Shown in pieces: positions 47,047-55,741 of a DNA stretch of 64,000 bases (the first letter of the stretch is position 1; every line of letters begins with the position of its first letter). Source of the DNA: Chitinophaga rhizosphaerae (lineage in GTDB: Bacteria > Bacteroidota > Bacteroidia > Chitinophagales > Chitinophagaceae); assembly GCF_003958645.1 (NCBI RefSeq), contig NZ_RXLO01000005.1, positions 124,001 through 188,000 on the forward strand, written 5' to 3'. The translations under genes and the position numbers were made by a program. The notes under the pieces are model-generated. The model did not search any database and was not told where the DNA came from. It was given only the letters and a program-made list of their open reading frames with translations.

Positions 47047-48201
47047 ATGGATAAACTTAATGTATTAGTTGCGATCGAATTAATAGTGGTGTTCTTTTCG
47101 TTATTCCTATCCTGCTTTTTGCTGACGGTCAAAACGGAACATAAATTAAGCAACCGGCTTTTCGCGCTCTTTTTGATATTGACGGCCATTGATACGAGCG
47201 GGAATATTTTCGATTTCCTGAACGAAGGCCCGTCCAATTTCGGGATGTTCAGGAACCTGATGGTTTTCCTGCAGCTCCCCACGTTCTACCTATACGTTTT
47301 ATCCGTCTGCTATACCGATTTTTCACTGAAACCCAGGCATTTCGTCCATGCGATCCCATTTCTATTGGTCAACCTGGTCCTCATACCCCGTTTTTATGGA
47401 GTTGGCCCGGAAGCAAAACTGGATTTTCTTCAAAATATCAGCACCCAGCCCGAAATACAGTTTAACCATATCCTCTTACATGTTCAGGTGATATGCTATA
47501 TCGTGGCCGCATTTATCCTATTGCGGAAATCCAGGCGCATCTACCTCGAAAATTACGCCGGCGCCAGTATTGCCTCCCTGAACTGGCTGTTTCAGTTTAC
47601 CGTGGCCCTGTCTATCTTCTATATGATCGCGCTTGTGAAGAACATCTTCAAGTTTACGGCGTACCCCGGGATTTCGGAATGGCTGAAAGCCGGGTTGATC
47701 GTATTTGAATTGATTGTCATTAGCTGGTACCTGTTCAAAGCATTGAATCACCCCAACCTGTTCCGGACGATCGATTCGAAACTGAAACTGGTAAAGGATA
47801 TCGTTTTGGAAGGGGGGAAGTCCGAACCGGTCCCTGTCAATGAAAATGCTTACAATGCGGAGTATTTGAGACTGAAGGATTACATGAACGACAGGAAACC
47901 CTATCTCAATCCTTCCCTGACCATCAAGGATATGGCCGACGATCTGGGGATTCCCGTGCGGGACCTGTCGCTCCTGATCAACCACCAACTGGACCAGCAT
48001 TTTTATGATTTCGTCAATACCTATCGCATCGGGTATGCCATGGAAATCCTGAAAGACGGGTCAAAAAGTAAGGTCACCGTGCTGGAAATCCTGTATGAAG
48101 CTGGCTTTAATTCAAAATCTTCCTTTAACGCCGCGTTCAAAAAACATACCGGCACAACCCCTACGGAATATCGTAAAGTATTGAAAAATAGCACTTTGTA
48201 A
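47047..48201 (+). CDS. Membrane-anchored AraC-family regulator
   Basis: A 384-residue protein. The N-terminal 240 residues contain six or seven hydrophobic segments (such as ELIVVFFSLFLSCFLLTV and FVHAIPFLLVNLVLIP). The C-terminal part (about 280-380) is an AraC-type DNA-binding domain (IKDMADDLGIPVRDLSLLIN and VLEILYEAGFNSKSSFNAAF, then TPTEYRK). This 7TM-AraC form is common in Bacteroidota and is thought to sense extracytoplasmic cues while bound to DNA. Direct repeats just after its stop (48196-48233) may be its operator for the serine hydrolase gene downstream. Confidence 0.88.
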   Translation: MDKLNVLVAIELIVVFFSLFLSCFLLTVKTEHKLSNRLFALFLILTAIDTSGNIFDFLNEGPSNFGMFRNLMVFLQLPTFYLYVLSVCYTDFSLKPRHFVHAIPFLLVNLVLIPRFYGVGPEAKLDFLQNISTQPEIQFNHILLHVQVICYIVAAFILLRKSRRIYLENYAGASIASLNWLFQFTVALSIFYMIALVKNIFKFTAYPGISEWLKAGLIVFELIVISWYLFKALNHPNLFRTIDSKLKLVKDIVLEGGKSEPVPVNENAYNAEYLRLKDYMNDRKPYLNPSLTIKDMADDLGIPVRDLSLLINHQLDQHFYDFVNTYRIGYAMEILKDGSKSKVTVLEILYEAGFNSKSSFNAAFKKHTGTTPTEYRKVLKNSTL

Positions 48202-48233
48202 TTATTCGTACGCGTACTTGTAATTATCCGTAC
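48196..48233. promoter_or_regulatory. 16-bp direct repeats, probable AraC operator
   Basis: TTGTAATTATTCGTAC at 48196-48211 and TTGTAATTATCCGTAC at 48218-48233 are direct repeats with one mismatch and a 22-bp period (two helical turns). CGTAC is repeated again in GCGTACGGGTACGTGTACCC downstream. The layout suits a pair of AraC-type binding sites that control the gene at 48340. The first repeat overlaps the last codons of the regulator gene. Confidence 0.5.
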
Positions 48234-48339
48234 CCATTTCCGGCAACAAATGCGTACGGGTACGTGTACCCGGTCGACCGCCCGGAATTTCTTCCCCACA
48301 TTTGTATCGGATTAGTTTTTACACCTAAAACACGATACA

Positions 48340-49398
48340 ATGAACGCATCCTTAAAATTTGTAATTGGATTCTTATTAGCGGCTAATTTTTCTTTCGGCC
48401 AGGACTATCATAAAAGGATCGATTCCTTAATAAAAGCGAGCCATCTTGAAAATCCTGAAATAGGGATCAGTGTCGGCTTCCTTCACAATAATGCACCGTT
48501 TTTTACCGCTTACGGCAAAATCAGCAAGGAAAGCCAGCAGGATATAGACAGAAATTCCGTCTTTGAAATTGCCTCCATCACGAAGATCATCACTGCAAAT
48601 CTGATTGCGCAGGCAGCGATCGAGAATAAGCTCAAACTGGATGATTACATCGATGCCTACCTTCCGCGGCAGTATGTATTGCATAAAAACATCGCCAACA
48701 AGATAAAAATATCCGATCTGGCATCTCATCAATCCGGGTTAGCCGATCTGGATTTTGCGAAGTATATCGAAATGGACCCCCAACAACCATTAAGGAATTT
48801 CACGCAGGAAAACCTGACGGCGCTCGTCAACAATTGCACGGAATTAACAGATTATGGCCGGTACCGCTATTCTACGGTTGGATTTGCCTTATTGGGACAG
48901 ATAGTGGAAAATGTATATGGGAAGAGCTACGATGATATGCTCAGGGAAAGAATGGTTCGTCCTTTGCGGCTGACCGCCACCCTGACCCGGGACTTTAACG
49001 TAAAGAACATGACTACCGGCCATAGCCCCAACGGTACCGTTCAGGAATTCTTCAAATGGAACGTGGCGGCAGCTGCAGGGTTGGTAAAATCCAACGCAGC
49101 GGATATGGTCAAATTCCTGAAAGCGATCCTGGACAGCGAAAGCACCATCGGCAAAGCCGCCTTAATCACGGAAAAAATCTTCTATAAAGACGAAAAAAGA
49201 GAACTGGGCTTAGGCACGAACATCGTAACCGACGACAATAACACGCTTTACATGAAATCCGGCGATTCCATGGGGCAATCTTGCATCATATGTTATAACA
49301 GGGCCAGGAACTGGGGAGTTATTATCCTGCTTGATTATCGGAATTCTAAGATGAGGAATGAGTTGTTGAATAGGATTAGTGAGATAATATTGGAATAG
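48340..49398 (+). CDS. Serine hydrolase (class C beta-lactamase/PBP-like)
   Basis: A 352-residue exported protein. Signal peptide (FVIGFLLAANFSFGQ, cut before Gln-Asp). The nucleophile motif S-x-x-K is SITK at 79-82. The second motif reads Y177-S-T where most family members have Y-x-N. The third-motif region is not obvious. Family members include beta-lactamases, D,D-peptidases and esterases, so substrate is unknown. Probably regulated by the membrane AraC protein just upstream. Confidence 0.85.
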   Translation: MNASLKFVIGFLLAANFSFGQDYHKRIDSLIKASHLENPEIGISVGFLHNNAPFFTAYGKISKESQQDIDRNSVFEIASITKIITANLIAQAAIENKLKLDDYIDAYLPRQYVLHKNIANKIKISDLASHQSGLADLDFAKYIEMDPQQPLRNFTQENLTALVNNCTELTDYGRYRYSTVGFALLGQIVENVYGKSYDDMLRERMVRPLRLTATLTRDFNVKNMTTGHSPNGTVQEFFKWNVAAAAGLVKSNAADMVKFLKAILDSESTIGKAALITEKIFYKDEKRELGLGTNIVTDDNNTLYMKSGDSMGQSCIICYNRARNWGVIILLDYRNSKMRNELLNRISEIILE

Positions 49399-49524
49399 GC
49401 GGTAGCTGTATTCAAAATGAGAAAAACGGCGTATTCAGCGGACTGTTCCACCCTTCAAAAGCGACTTAATTTGTAACCAAGTCTATTTGAGATAGTTTAT
49501 CTGTATATGCTTGGATGAGGGCAA

Positions 49525-49555
49525 TTTGGTTACTTTTAAAACTTGACTATATTTG
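49525..49555 (+). promoter_or_regulatory. Consensus Bacteroidota promoter of the ATPase gene
   Basis: TTTG at 49525-49528, exactly 19 bp of spacer, then TATATTTG at 49548-49555: a full consensus match. Start of transcription near 49561, 23 bp before the ATG at 49584. GTAACCAA at 49473-49480 and TTGGTTAC at 49526-49533 form an inverted repeat, the second copy overlapping the -33 element, which suggests a repressor site. Confidence 0.7.
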
Positions 49556-49583
49556 ATGAAGTTGCAAAAAAAGCATCATCCAT

Positions 49584-50876
49584 ATGAAATTTACGAACCA
49601 AGTTTACGGTGTGTCAAATGAACTAGTTGACACATATATCGAAAGGACTGCGGTTGATGAAACCTTTACAAAGGGGTTACAGAAGAATAAGCATATTATT
49701 GTTTACGGCGCATCCAAGCAAGGAAAGACATCATTAACGAACAAGCATTTGCATGAGAATGAGTATGTAAAAGTGAACTGTTCCCCGACTTCAACAACAC
49801 TTGATATCTATAACTCTATCGCCCGCCAGTTAGATATAGAAATTTTAGAAACACATGAGGTTACGACTAATGTAGGTGGTGAGGCCAAAGTGGGGTTAAA
49901 AGCAAAGATTCGAATTCCTTTTTGGGGTGGAGGTGATGCAGAAACTGAAGCCTCTATTAAAACTGAAAAAGAAAAGGCCAAATCTTTCAGAGTAATTGAT
50001 TACAATTTGGCATTAGCTCAAGATCTATCTGAACTCCTTAAAAATGTAAAATTTAATAAGCGAATTATCTTAGAAAACTTTCATTATTTAAGTGAAGAAA
50101 TTCAAAAGCAGTTAGCTATTGATTTGAGGATTTTTGAAGATTATAACATACTGTTTATTGTACTGGGAATTTGGCGTGAAAAAAACCGATTGGCTCAATT
50201 TAATGGAGACCTTTTAGATCGTGTTATTGAAGTTCCTGTCGAACCTTGGGAAAGAGACGATTTAAAGAAAATTGTTGCGGAGGGGCGACCGTTATTAAAT
50301 ACTAGTTTTGAAAACGTTGTAGATTATGTAATTGATAGTTGCTTTGATAGTGTAGGGGTGTTTCAAGAAATTTGTAAGGAATCATGTTATGCTGCAAACG
50401 TACATGGAACAAATAGGAACTTAGTTGAGATTACAAAGGAAAATGTTGATCTGGCAATTCAAAAGAAGCTTGAGGACTATTCAAGTAGACATACTAGATG
50501 TTTGGAAAGCTTTATCGAACAAAAGGCGCGATCATCACAAGAGATCCCACTATATATACCATACTATTTTATAAAGGTTTTGTTTAAGGAGACTATTGAA
50601 AATGTTATTCAAGGTTTAAGGAGGAAGCCTCTACAAGACAAAATTAAGGAAGTACACCATCGTCCTGCAGATGTAAGAGCATCTGATATGGGTTATTTTC
50701 TCAAAAATTTAGTAGCTAGTCAAATATCTAAGGGGATTTCACCTCCAATATTTGATTATGACAACAGTACAAGTTCTATCAAAATTATTGACTCCACTTT
50801 CTATTTCTTTATCAAGAATTGTAATCGAAATGAAGTATTTGAAAATTTCGCTTTGCCAGAAGGGCTGGAAGAATGA
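49584..50876 (+). CDS. P-loop ATPase of unknown function (AAA/STAND-like)
   Basis: A 430-residue protein in AT-rich DNA. Walker A is GASKQGKTS at 42-50. A Walker B-like strand (RIILENFHYL, Glu in place of the usual Asp) and a sensor-like strand ILFIVLGIW follow. The segment DRVIEVPVEPWERDDLKKIV resembles the lid region of TniB/Orc-type AAA ATPases. The C-terminal 130 residues may form a winged helix or an effector part, but no family is clear. It is separated from the convergent HEPN-like gene by 191 bp. A defence or mobile-element role is inferred from composition and neighbours only. Confidence 0.7.
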   Translation: MKFTNQVYGVSNELVDTYIERTAVDETFTKGLQKNKHIIVYGASKQGKTSLTNKHLHENEYVKVNCSPTSTTLDIYNSIARQLDIEILETHEVTTNVGGEAKVGLKAKIRIPFWGGGDAETEASIKTEKEKAKSFRVIDYNLALAQDLSELLKNVKFNKRIILENFHYLSEEIQKQLAIDLRIFEDYNILFIVLGIWREKNRLAQFNGDLLDRVIEVPVEPWERDDLKKIVAEGRPLLNTSFENVVDYVIDSCFDSVGVFQEICKESCYAANVHGTNRNLVEITKENVDLAIQKKLEDYSSRHTRCLESFIEQKARSSQEIPLYIPYYFIKVLFKETIENVIQGLRRKPLQDKIKEVHHRPADVRASDMGYFLKNLVASQISKGISPPIFDYDNSTSSIKIIDSTFYFFIKNCNRNEVFENFALPEGLEE

Positions 50877-50916
50877 TTGTTTAAATTTAGAGTAGTAAAT
50901 GTGTTTCGATCATAGG

Positions 50917-51024
50917 AATTCACTTCTATCTTTTAATGTTCATTTCAGACTAAATATCAGCAAGTAAGGAATTCTAGGCATCGAAAATGATAATATTTAC
51001 TTTGGATTTTGATAGAAGTGAATT
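50917..51024. repeat. 14-bp inverted repeat between convergent genes
   Basis: AATTCACTTCTATC at 50917-50930 and GATAGAAGTGAATT at 51011-51024 are exact reverse complements enclosing 80 bp. GGAATTC occurs next to the left arm and again inside. It may form a long hairpin that ends both transcripts, or be a protein-binding pair. No coding frame fits the interval. Confidence 0.5.
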
Positions 51025-51067
51025 GTAGTGTGCAATCAATACTACATAAGTCAGAAAAGTAATGAGT

Positions 51068-53029
51068 TTATTTTTTTGTTTTCAAACTTCTCGAAATGGA
51101 TAAATCATCTTCGATTTTTAGCAATGTTAACACTAATAACTTCAAGTAAGTAAAGTATGAGGTTTCGTGTTTTTGAATTTCACCTGGAGCAGCTTGGGTG
51201 CCATGTAAATAGCTATTTCTTAAATCCAGACCATTTGTAAATTCACTTTTGTTCAAGTAGTAATTAAAATATGCTTGTTCTGACTTTGAGAATAATGTAT
51301 TTTCAAACGAAATGATGTTTTCTACTGCCATCTGCTGTGCTTCTAATTGAAATTCCATTGGGTAGTGATGATATGATGCAACTTCATTATTGTATAAATC
51401 TTTAAGTATCGCCACCCGGACAATATTTGTTATTTCTAAAACACCGGAGGAATTAGTTGAGATAAATCCCTTTACAGTTAGAAATTTTATTTGCTCTTTT
51501 TGATATTCTTCAAGGTTGTTAATATTGACTTCTTCGTGTTCGAGCAATTCAAAAAAATTATTGTAATCCTTTTCTTTAAATGATTCTACATACGTAAGCG
51601 GGCTCTGGTCTGAGAAGAACAGATTTGTACATCCGACCATTTCATCGTTTTGCTCATTGAAGTACATGTATTTATTTTGAACTAAACTGGGTATTTCTCT
51701 AATTGATGATGGCGAAGAAGATATTTGTAAGAGCTCAAAATCAATGTTATTATCTTCAACGAAGAGTTTATATTGTTTTAATATCGACTCAAATTCTGGG
51801 GCCAGTAACCTTACTTTTTCAAAATATGGATTTGTGTTCGGAGGAAAAAATATTTGTGCATTTTGGGCAAATCCATATTTTTCTTGAAATACGGAAGTGA
51901 ATACCTCTAATAAGATATCTTCTAATGATCTTGATATGTTATTTATAATTTTGTTGTAAGATACTATCTGTGCATAGGATGTAATTTCGGATAATTGGAA
52001 CGCCACACCTCCAATGTATTCATTTTCAGATCGTACACCAATTATTCTTTCCATCACCCCCATTTGACTACGTTTGCTTATTAGAGTTATTCTATACTGG
52101 AGGTCCAAGAATTCGAACAAGAAAATGAAGTTTCGAAAAAGTTGATATGTATCGCAATTTTGCTTAATGAAATCAATGCTGTATGTATAGCATACATTCA
52201 ATCCATCAATTTGTCCTTCTTTTATTTTATCGGGTTTCTCTGCGAAACTAATTGATACCCCATATTTCAGGTAGTTGGCGCCTTCGCTAAAAATAATATC
52301 TGACTTGCTGTTTCCCAGTCGCTTTGCTTTTAAGCGAGTTTTATCAGTAATTTTAAATTCACTACGATTTCTTGCGTTTTTGATTAATTCAACGTAATTA
52401 AAATTTATGTCAGCTGAGTCTAAATAGTTTATTATGATATTTTCTTTGTCGTTTAGAGTTAAGTTTTTTGGAAGAAATCGTTTAGCTTTTCGAAAGCTAT
52501 CTCTTTCCTCGTAAATTGAAAGTAATATTTCGGCAGATTTCGTAAATGTTAAGAGAAAAGTCTTTATTTCTTGATCATAGAAATTGACCAGTTGCTTATG
52601 AGTTAAAAGTATATATATTACATCCGGATATTTTACAAGAATTTGATTAAAATTAATCTTTGAGATTTGTTTATATACACTATGATTGTTAACTAATTCC
52701 CAAAATGATTTCACATATCCATGTATCAAAGTATCATATAAGGACACAACATTTGAATCATTTATTTTTGACATGAAATGGCCGACAATTTTTTCATACT
52801 CAATAGCTTTATCTTTGAAATCAATAATTTCTTCTTGTGTCCATTTTTTTAGGTACAGATCACTATCAAGATATTTCTTTATATTATATAGTTCCAGTAC
52901 ATCATTAATATCATTGTAGTCTGATTGAAATCCGTTTTTTAAAATTTGTTCTCCTTTTAATAGTTGATAAGGACCAGCCATATCTTCTTTTGAGTAAAAT
53001 TTTACTCTATTAACATCATGCCTATTCAT
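51068..53029 (-). CDS. Large protein with C-terminal HEPN-type motif, candidate RNase/defence effector
   Basis: A 653-residue, mostly helical protein of no family that I can name, in very AT-rich DNA. Near the C terminus NGLDLRNSYLHG contains R604-N-x3-H609, the R-x4-H signature of HEPN ribonucleases, followed by a helix (YLKLLVLTLLKIEDDL) as in HEPN folds. The N-terminal 550 residues hold no recognised motif. HEPN proteins often act as toxic RNases in abortive infection or toxin-antitoxin systems. Function here is inferred. The following 381 bp up to 53410 contain nothing I can support beyond AT-rich sequence. Confidence 0.65.
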   Translation of the reverse strand: MNRHDVNRVKFYSKEDMAGPYQLLKGEQILKNGFQSDYNDINDVLELYNIKKYLDSDLYLKKWTQEEIIDFKDKAIEYEKIVGHFMSKINDSNVVSLYDTLIHGYVKSFWELVNNHSVYKQISKINFNQILVKYPDVIYILLTHKQLVNFYDQEIKTFLLTFTKSAEILLSIYEERDSFRKAKRFLPKNLTLNDKENIIINYLDSADINFNYVELIKNARNRSEFKITDKTRLKAKRLGNSKSDIIFSEGANYLKYGVSISFAEKPDKIKEGQIDGLNVCYTYSIDFIKQNCDTYQLFRNFIFLFEFLDLQYRITLISKRSQMGVMERIIGVRSENEYIGGVAFQLSEITSYAQIVSYNKIINNISRSLEDILLEVFTSVFQEKYGFAQNAQIFFPPNTNPYFEKVRLLAPEFESILKQYKLFVEDNNIDFELLQISSSPSSIREIPSLVQNKYMYFNEQNDEMVGCTNLFFSDQSPLTYVESFKEKDYNNFFELLEHEEVNINNLEEYQKEQIKFLTVKGFISTNSSGVLEITNIVRVAILKDLYNNEVASYHHYPMEFQLEAQQMAVENIISFENTLFSKSEQAYFNYYLNKSEFTNGLDLRNSYLHGTQAAPGEIQKHETSYFTYLKLLVLTLLKIEDDLSISRSLKTKK

Positions 53030-53410
53030 ATTTTGAAATTTATTGGATAACTATATTTCAGAAGAGTAAAAGTGAGGACACAATGGAGTAATCGCTATTA
53101 AAACTTCTAATTAATGAGATTTTTAACAACGCGAGCTCCAATAATAGTTGCCAACTTATTTTTATGATGCAGTTAGAAGTTGAAAATTGTTTTGAACAAC
53201 TAACGAAACTGATTATTATTTGGTCGTAACTTTCCAAGTGGAACCCCAAATAAATATACGAAAACATTTAAATGGGAGCTGAATATGGATATTTTTTAAG
53301 TTTAACGCTACGTACGGAAGTGTGTTGAGAATTTTATATATTCGCCCGTCCCCTCCCAATACCACAAACTCCTTTGCCCCAGGTTAACCACCAAACCAAA
53401 ACAAACCCAT

Positions 53411-54055
53411 ATGCGAAAATCTACCCGTGGCAAGGTCCTTCCATTCGATTACCCCTTCACAGATGCCAGGTCTGCAGCTGCATTCGAAACCCTTTTTACC
53501 GGATTGCAGAAATTCAACCCCAACCTCACCGAACCCGTTATGAGCGATATCGCTACCCCCTGCATCCACGTAATGTTTAAGCCAAATGAAATTATATTGG
53601 ATTACGGAGAGATATGCGAATACGTATACTTTGCGATCAACGGCCTTGTAACCTCCCTCGAAAAGGAAGACGGCAAGGAGTTTAACTGCTGGTTCATGTC
53701 TGACGGCGATGTGATCATCGCGATCGATAGCTTCTTCATGCAGCATCGCAGCACGGAACGATTGGTGGCGCTAGCCAGCACGGAGTGCATTGCACTGCAT
53801 GTGGAAGACCTGAACATGTTACGGGAAAAGCATCCATCTTTTGCCTTCCTGGAATTGATGTTAACCCGGTATTATTACCAGCAAACCTTTAACCGCACCA
53901 AATGGTTACGCAAAGACGTAAAAGGGAAATACAAAATGTTGAAAACCCACTATCCTGAGCTCACGCAGCAGGTTACACGCTCTGCATTGGCTTCGTATCT
54001 CGGCGTTTCACGCGAGCATTTGAGCAAAATTGTGCAAGAAGAAATTGCAGAATGA
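53411..54055 (+). CDS. Crp/Fnr-family regulator
   Basis: A 214-residue protein. Cyclic nucleotide-binding-like beta-barrel at about 45-135 (FKPNEIILDYGEICEYVYFA then NGLVTSLEKEDG), a long helix, and a C-terminal helix-turn-helix (RSALASYLGVSREHLSKIVQ at about 190-210). The HTH is short, with no wing. It is 48 bp or more upstream of the replication-like gene pair, in the same direction. Confidence 0.85.
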   Translation: MRKSTRGKVLPFDYPFTDARSAAAFETLFTGLQKFNPNLTEPVMSDIATPCIHVMFKPNEIILDYGEICEYVYFAINGLVTSLEKEDGKEFNCWFMSDGDVIIAIDSFFMQHRSTERLVALASTECIALHVEDLNMLREKHPSFAFLELMLTRYYYQQTFNRTKWLRKDVKGKYKMLKTHYPELTQQVTRSALASYLGVSREHLSKIVQEEIAE

Positions 54056-54169
54056 GAGATTTCTCACATTTTTGAAAGATTGGTTTGATATAATTTTGAA
54101 GCATTGGTGGCCACCAATACCCTGCTTCATATTCCATTATTTAACCTAAATCTATCAAACCAATCGAGT

Positions 54170-54844
54170 ATGCACATTAATTACATTCACCAGTTATCCT
54201 GTTTCTTTTTCCGTCTGGAGCGGCACAGCGGTATGCGCCCTTCGCATGTTAGTTTGTATCTGGCGCTCTTCCGGCAATGGAATTCCCTGAAATTCTGTAT
54301 TACCATGTCCATTAGTCGGCTTCAACTGATGCTGGTTAGTAAGATCGGGTCGAAAGACTGCTACCACCGCACGTTGAAGGAGCTGCATGACTGGGGCTTC
54401 CTCGAGTACCATCCGGCGGAGCATCCAAAAGATCAGGCCCGGGTAACGATGAAGAATCTGACCCTGATCGAACAGCAGCTTTCATTGCCGGTGGATGCAG
54501 ACAGCATTTTGGCCGGTTTAGCACACGAAGATGGGCCGAAACCGGTCCCGAAACCGGGACACATTTATAAAACAATACAAACAGAAAGTAGAAAAGAAAA
54601 TATCCCCCCGCAATTCGAAAAAGTTTTGGCATGTTTTGAAGCTTCGGAGTTTTCGGAACGGGAAGCCCGGAAGTTCTTCAACTACTACGAATCCCTCGGC
54701 TGGATGCAGGGCGGGCATACACCCATCGTTAACTGGAGGGCGAAGGCCAGCAAATGGATGTTGGATAAGTACGCCGTAAAGCGGCGCGGATGGAAGGTGA
54801 AAGGTGAACCGGATAACCCCCAAGACTATGGAACCCCGCTTTGA
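54170..54844 (+). CDS. Phage-like replication organiser (DnaD-like)
   Basis: About 224 residues from ATG 54170 (an in-frame GTG-type start upstream is less likely). The N-terminal 100 residues look like a winged helix (SISRLQLMLVSKIGSKDCYH then RTLKELHDWGFLEY), as in phage and plasmid replication proteins. The C-terminal part (FSEREARKFFNYYESLGWMQ then VNWRAKASKW) resembles the DnaD/replisome organiser tail. It overlaps the DnaC-like gene by 17 bp. The pair is a helicase-loading module of mobile-element type. Confidence 0.65.
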   Translation: MHINYIHQLSCFFFRLERHSGMRPSHVSLYLALFRQWNSLKFCITMSISRLQLMLVSKIGSKDCYHRTLKELHDWGFLEYHPAEHPKDQARVTMKNLTLIEQQLSLPVDADSILAGLAHEDGPKPVPKPGHIYKTIQTESRKENIPPQFEKVLACFEASEFSEREARKFFNYYESLGWMQGGHTPIVNWRAKASKWMLDKYAVKRRGWKVKGEPDNPQDYGTPL

Positions 54845-55448
54845 CTACGCCGATTACCAGCGGATGATTGAGGAGAGAGGGCAGCAAATGTATGGGCGCC
54901 GCTACAGCATCCATGCTGTAGACCTGCCTTGTCTCCAGCGGATGATTGCCTACTTCCTGCAAGATCGGGCCCGGGCAAGGGAAGAGCAGCTATTCCTGGG
55001 GAAGGGGTTAATGATAAGCGGCCCGGTAGGATGTGGGAAAACGGCACTGATGCAGATTTTTGCGGCCATGAGCGGCGGCGCCTTCGTCCCGAAGATCGTC
55101 AGCACCCGGCAGGTAGCTATGGAGTATGGGAGGCATGGGCATGAAGTGATCCGAAAGTACAGTGATCTGGCCTTCGACAAAGAAACCCATCTGCCGATCG
55201 TGTATTGTTTCGACGGCCTTGGCACCGAAAACGATATGCAATACTATGGGCAAACCTGCAATGTGATGGGAGAAATACTGCTGTCGAGAGGAGACATGGC
55301 CCGGCCCCACCATATGCTGACCCATGTAATCACTAACCTAGACGCCACTACGCTGGAGAAAAGGTACGGCAAACAGGTGAGGAGCCGGATGCGGGAGATG
55401 TTTAACCTGGTGTCTTTTAATGCGGATAGTCCGGACAAACGTGTATGA
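54828..55448 (+). CDS. DnaC-like ATPase (putative helicase loader)
   Basis: About 206 residues. Walker A ISGPVGCGKTALMQ near residue 65, Walker B-like IVYCFDGLGTEN near 125, and sensor 1-like HVITNLDATTLEKRYG then RSRMREMFNLVSF, the usual DnaC/IstB ending. Start ATG 54828 is inside the preceding gene, which suggests translational coupling. Works with the DnaD-like protein to load a helicase, or is a relic of a phage or mobile element. Confidence 0.78.
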   Translation: MEPRFDYADYQRMIEERGQQMYGRRYSIHAVDLPCLQRMIAYFLQDRARAREEQLFLGKGLMISGPVGCGKTALMQIFAAMSGGAFVPKIVSTRQVAMEYGRHGHEVIRKYSDLAFDKETHLPIVYCFDGLGTENDMQYYGQTCNVMGEILLSRGDMARPHHMLTHVITNLDATTLEKRYGKQVRSRMREMFNLVSFNADSPDKRV

Positions 55449-55452
55449 GAAA

Positions 55453-55472
55453 GCCCCGGCATGGGCCGGGGC
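55453..55472. terminator. GC-rich hairpin between convergent genes
   Basis: GCCCCGGC at 55453-55460 and GCCGGGGC at 55465-55472 make an 8-bp perfect stem with a 4-nt loop, just after the DnaC-like stop and before the 3' end of the minus-strand gene at 55498. Likely a shared terminator. Confidence 0.6.
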
Positions 55473-55497
55473 GCAATTGAAAGCCGGAAACGGGAGG

Positions 55498-55704
55498 CTA
55501 CTCGGTTTTTACGGCAGATTGTCCCAGACCAGCCATTACGGCACCAGCAACGGCGAGCCCGCCTGCGATTTCAAGAACCGGGAGCGGCAGCTCCATGGGA
55601 AGGCCGATCACCACAGAGGCGATAGCGGTCAGCAAGAGGCCCAGGTTACGCACTTTCTGGAAGAAAGGCGGTGTGGGAGCGGATAAGCGATTGAGCAATT
55701 CCAT
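55498..55704 (-). CDS. Small two-TM membrane protein (holin-like)
   Basis: A 68-residue protein. Two hydrophobic helices (LGLLLTAIASVVIGLP and VLEIAGGLAVAGAVMAGLG) are separated by a short charged turn, with a basic N terminus and a short polar tail. This topology resembles small phage holins, but many membrane peptides share it. ATG 55704 (MELLNRLS) is preferred over the upstream in-frame start at 55755, which would overlap the preceding gene. It follows the gene at 55742-56503 by 37 bp on the same strand. Confidence 0.55.
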   Translation of the reverse strand: MELLNRLSAPTPPFFQKVRNLGLLLTAIASVVIGLPMELPLPVLEIAGGLAVAGAVMAGLGQSAVKTE

Positions 55705-55741
55705 ATCAAAAAAGATTAAAATGTTGAAAATGATTGTTCCA

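Noticed and set aside
53058..53267. A 69-codon minus-strand frame upstream of the HEPN-motif gene.
   Set aside because: AT-rich, low-complexity sequence with no motif, no good context and overlap with the probable promoter region.
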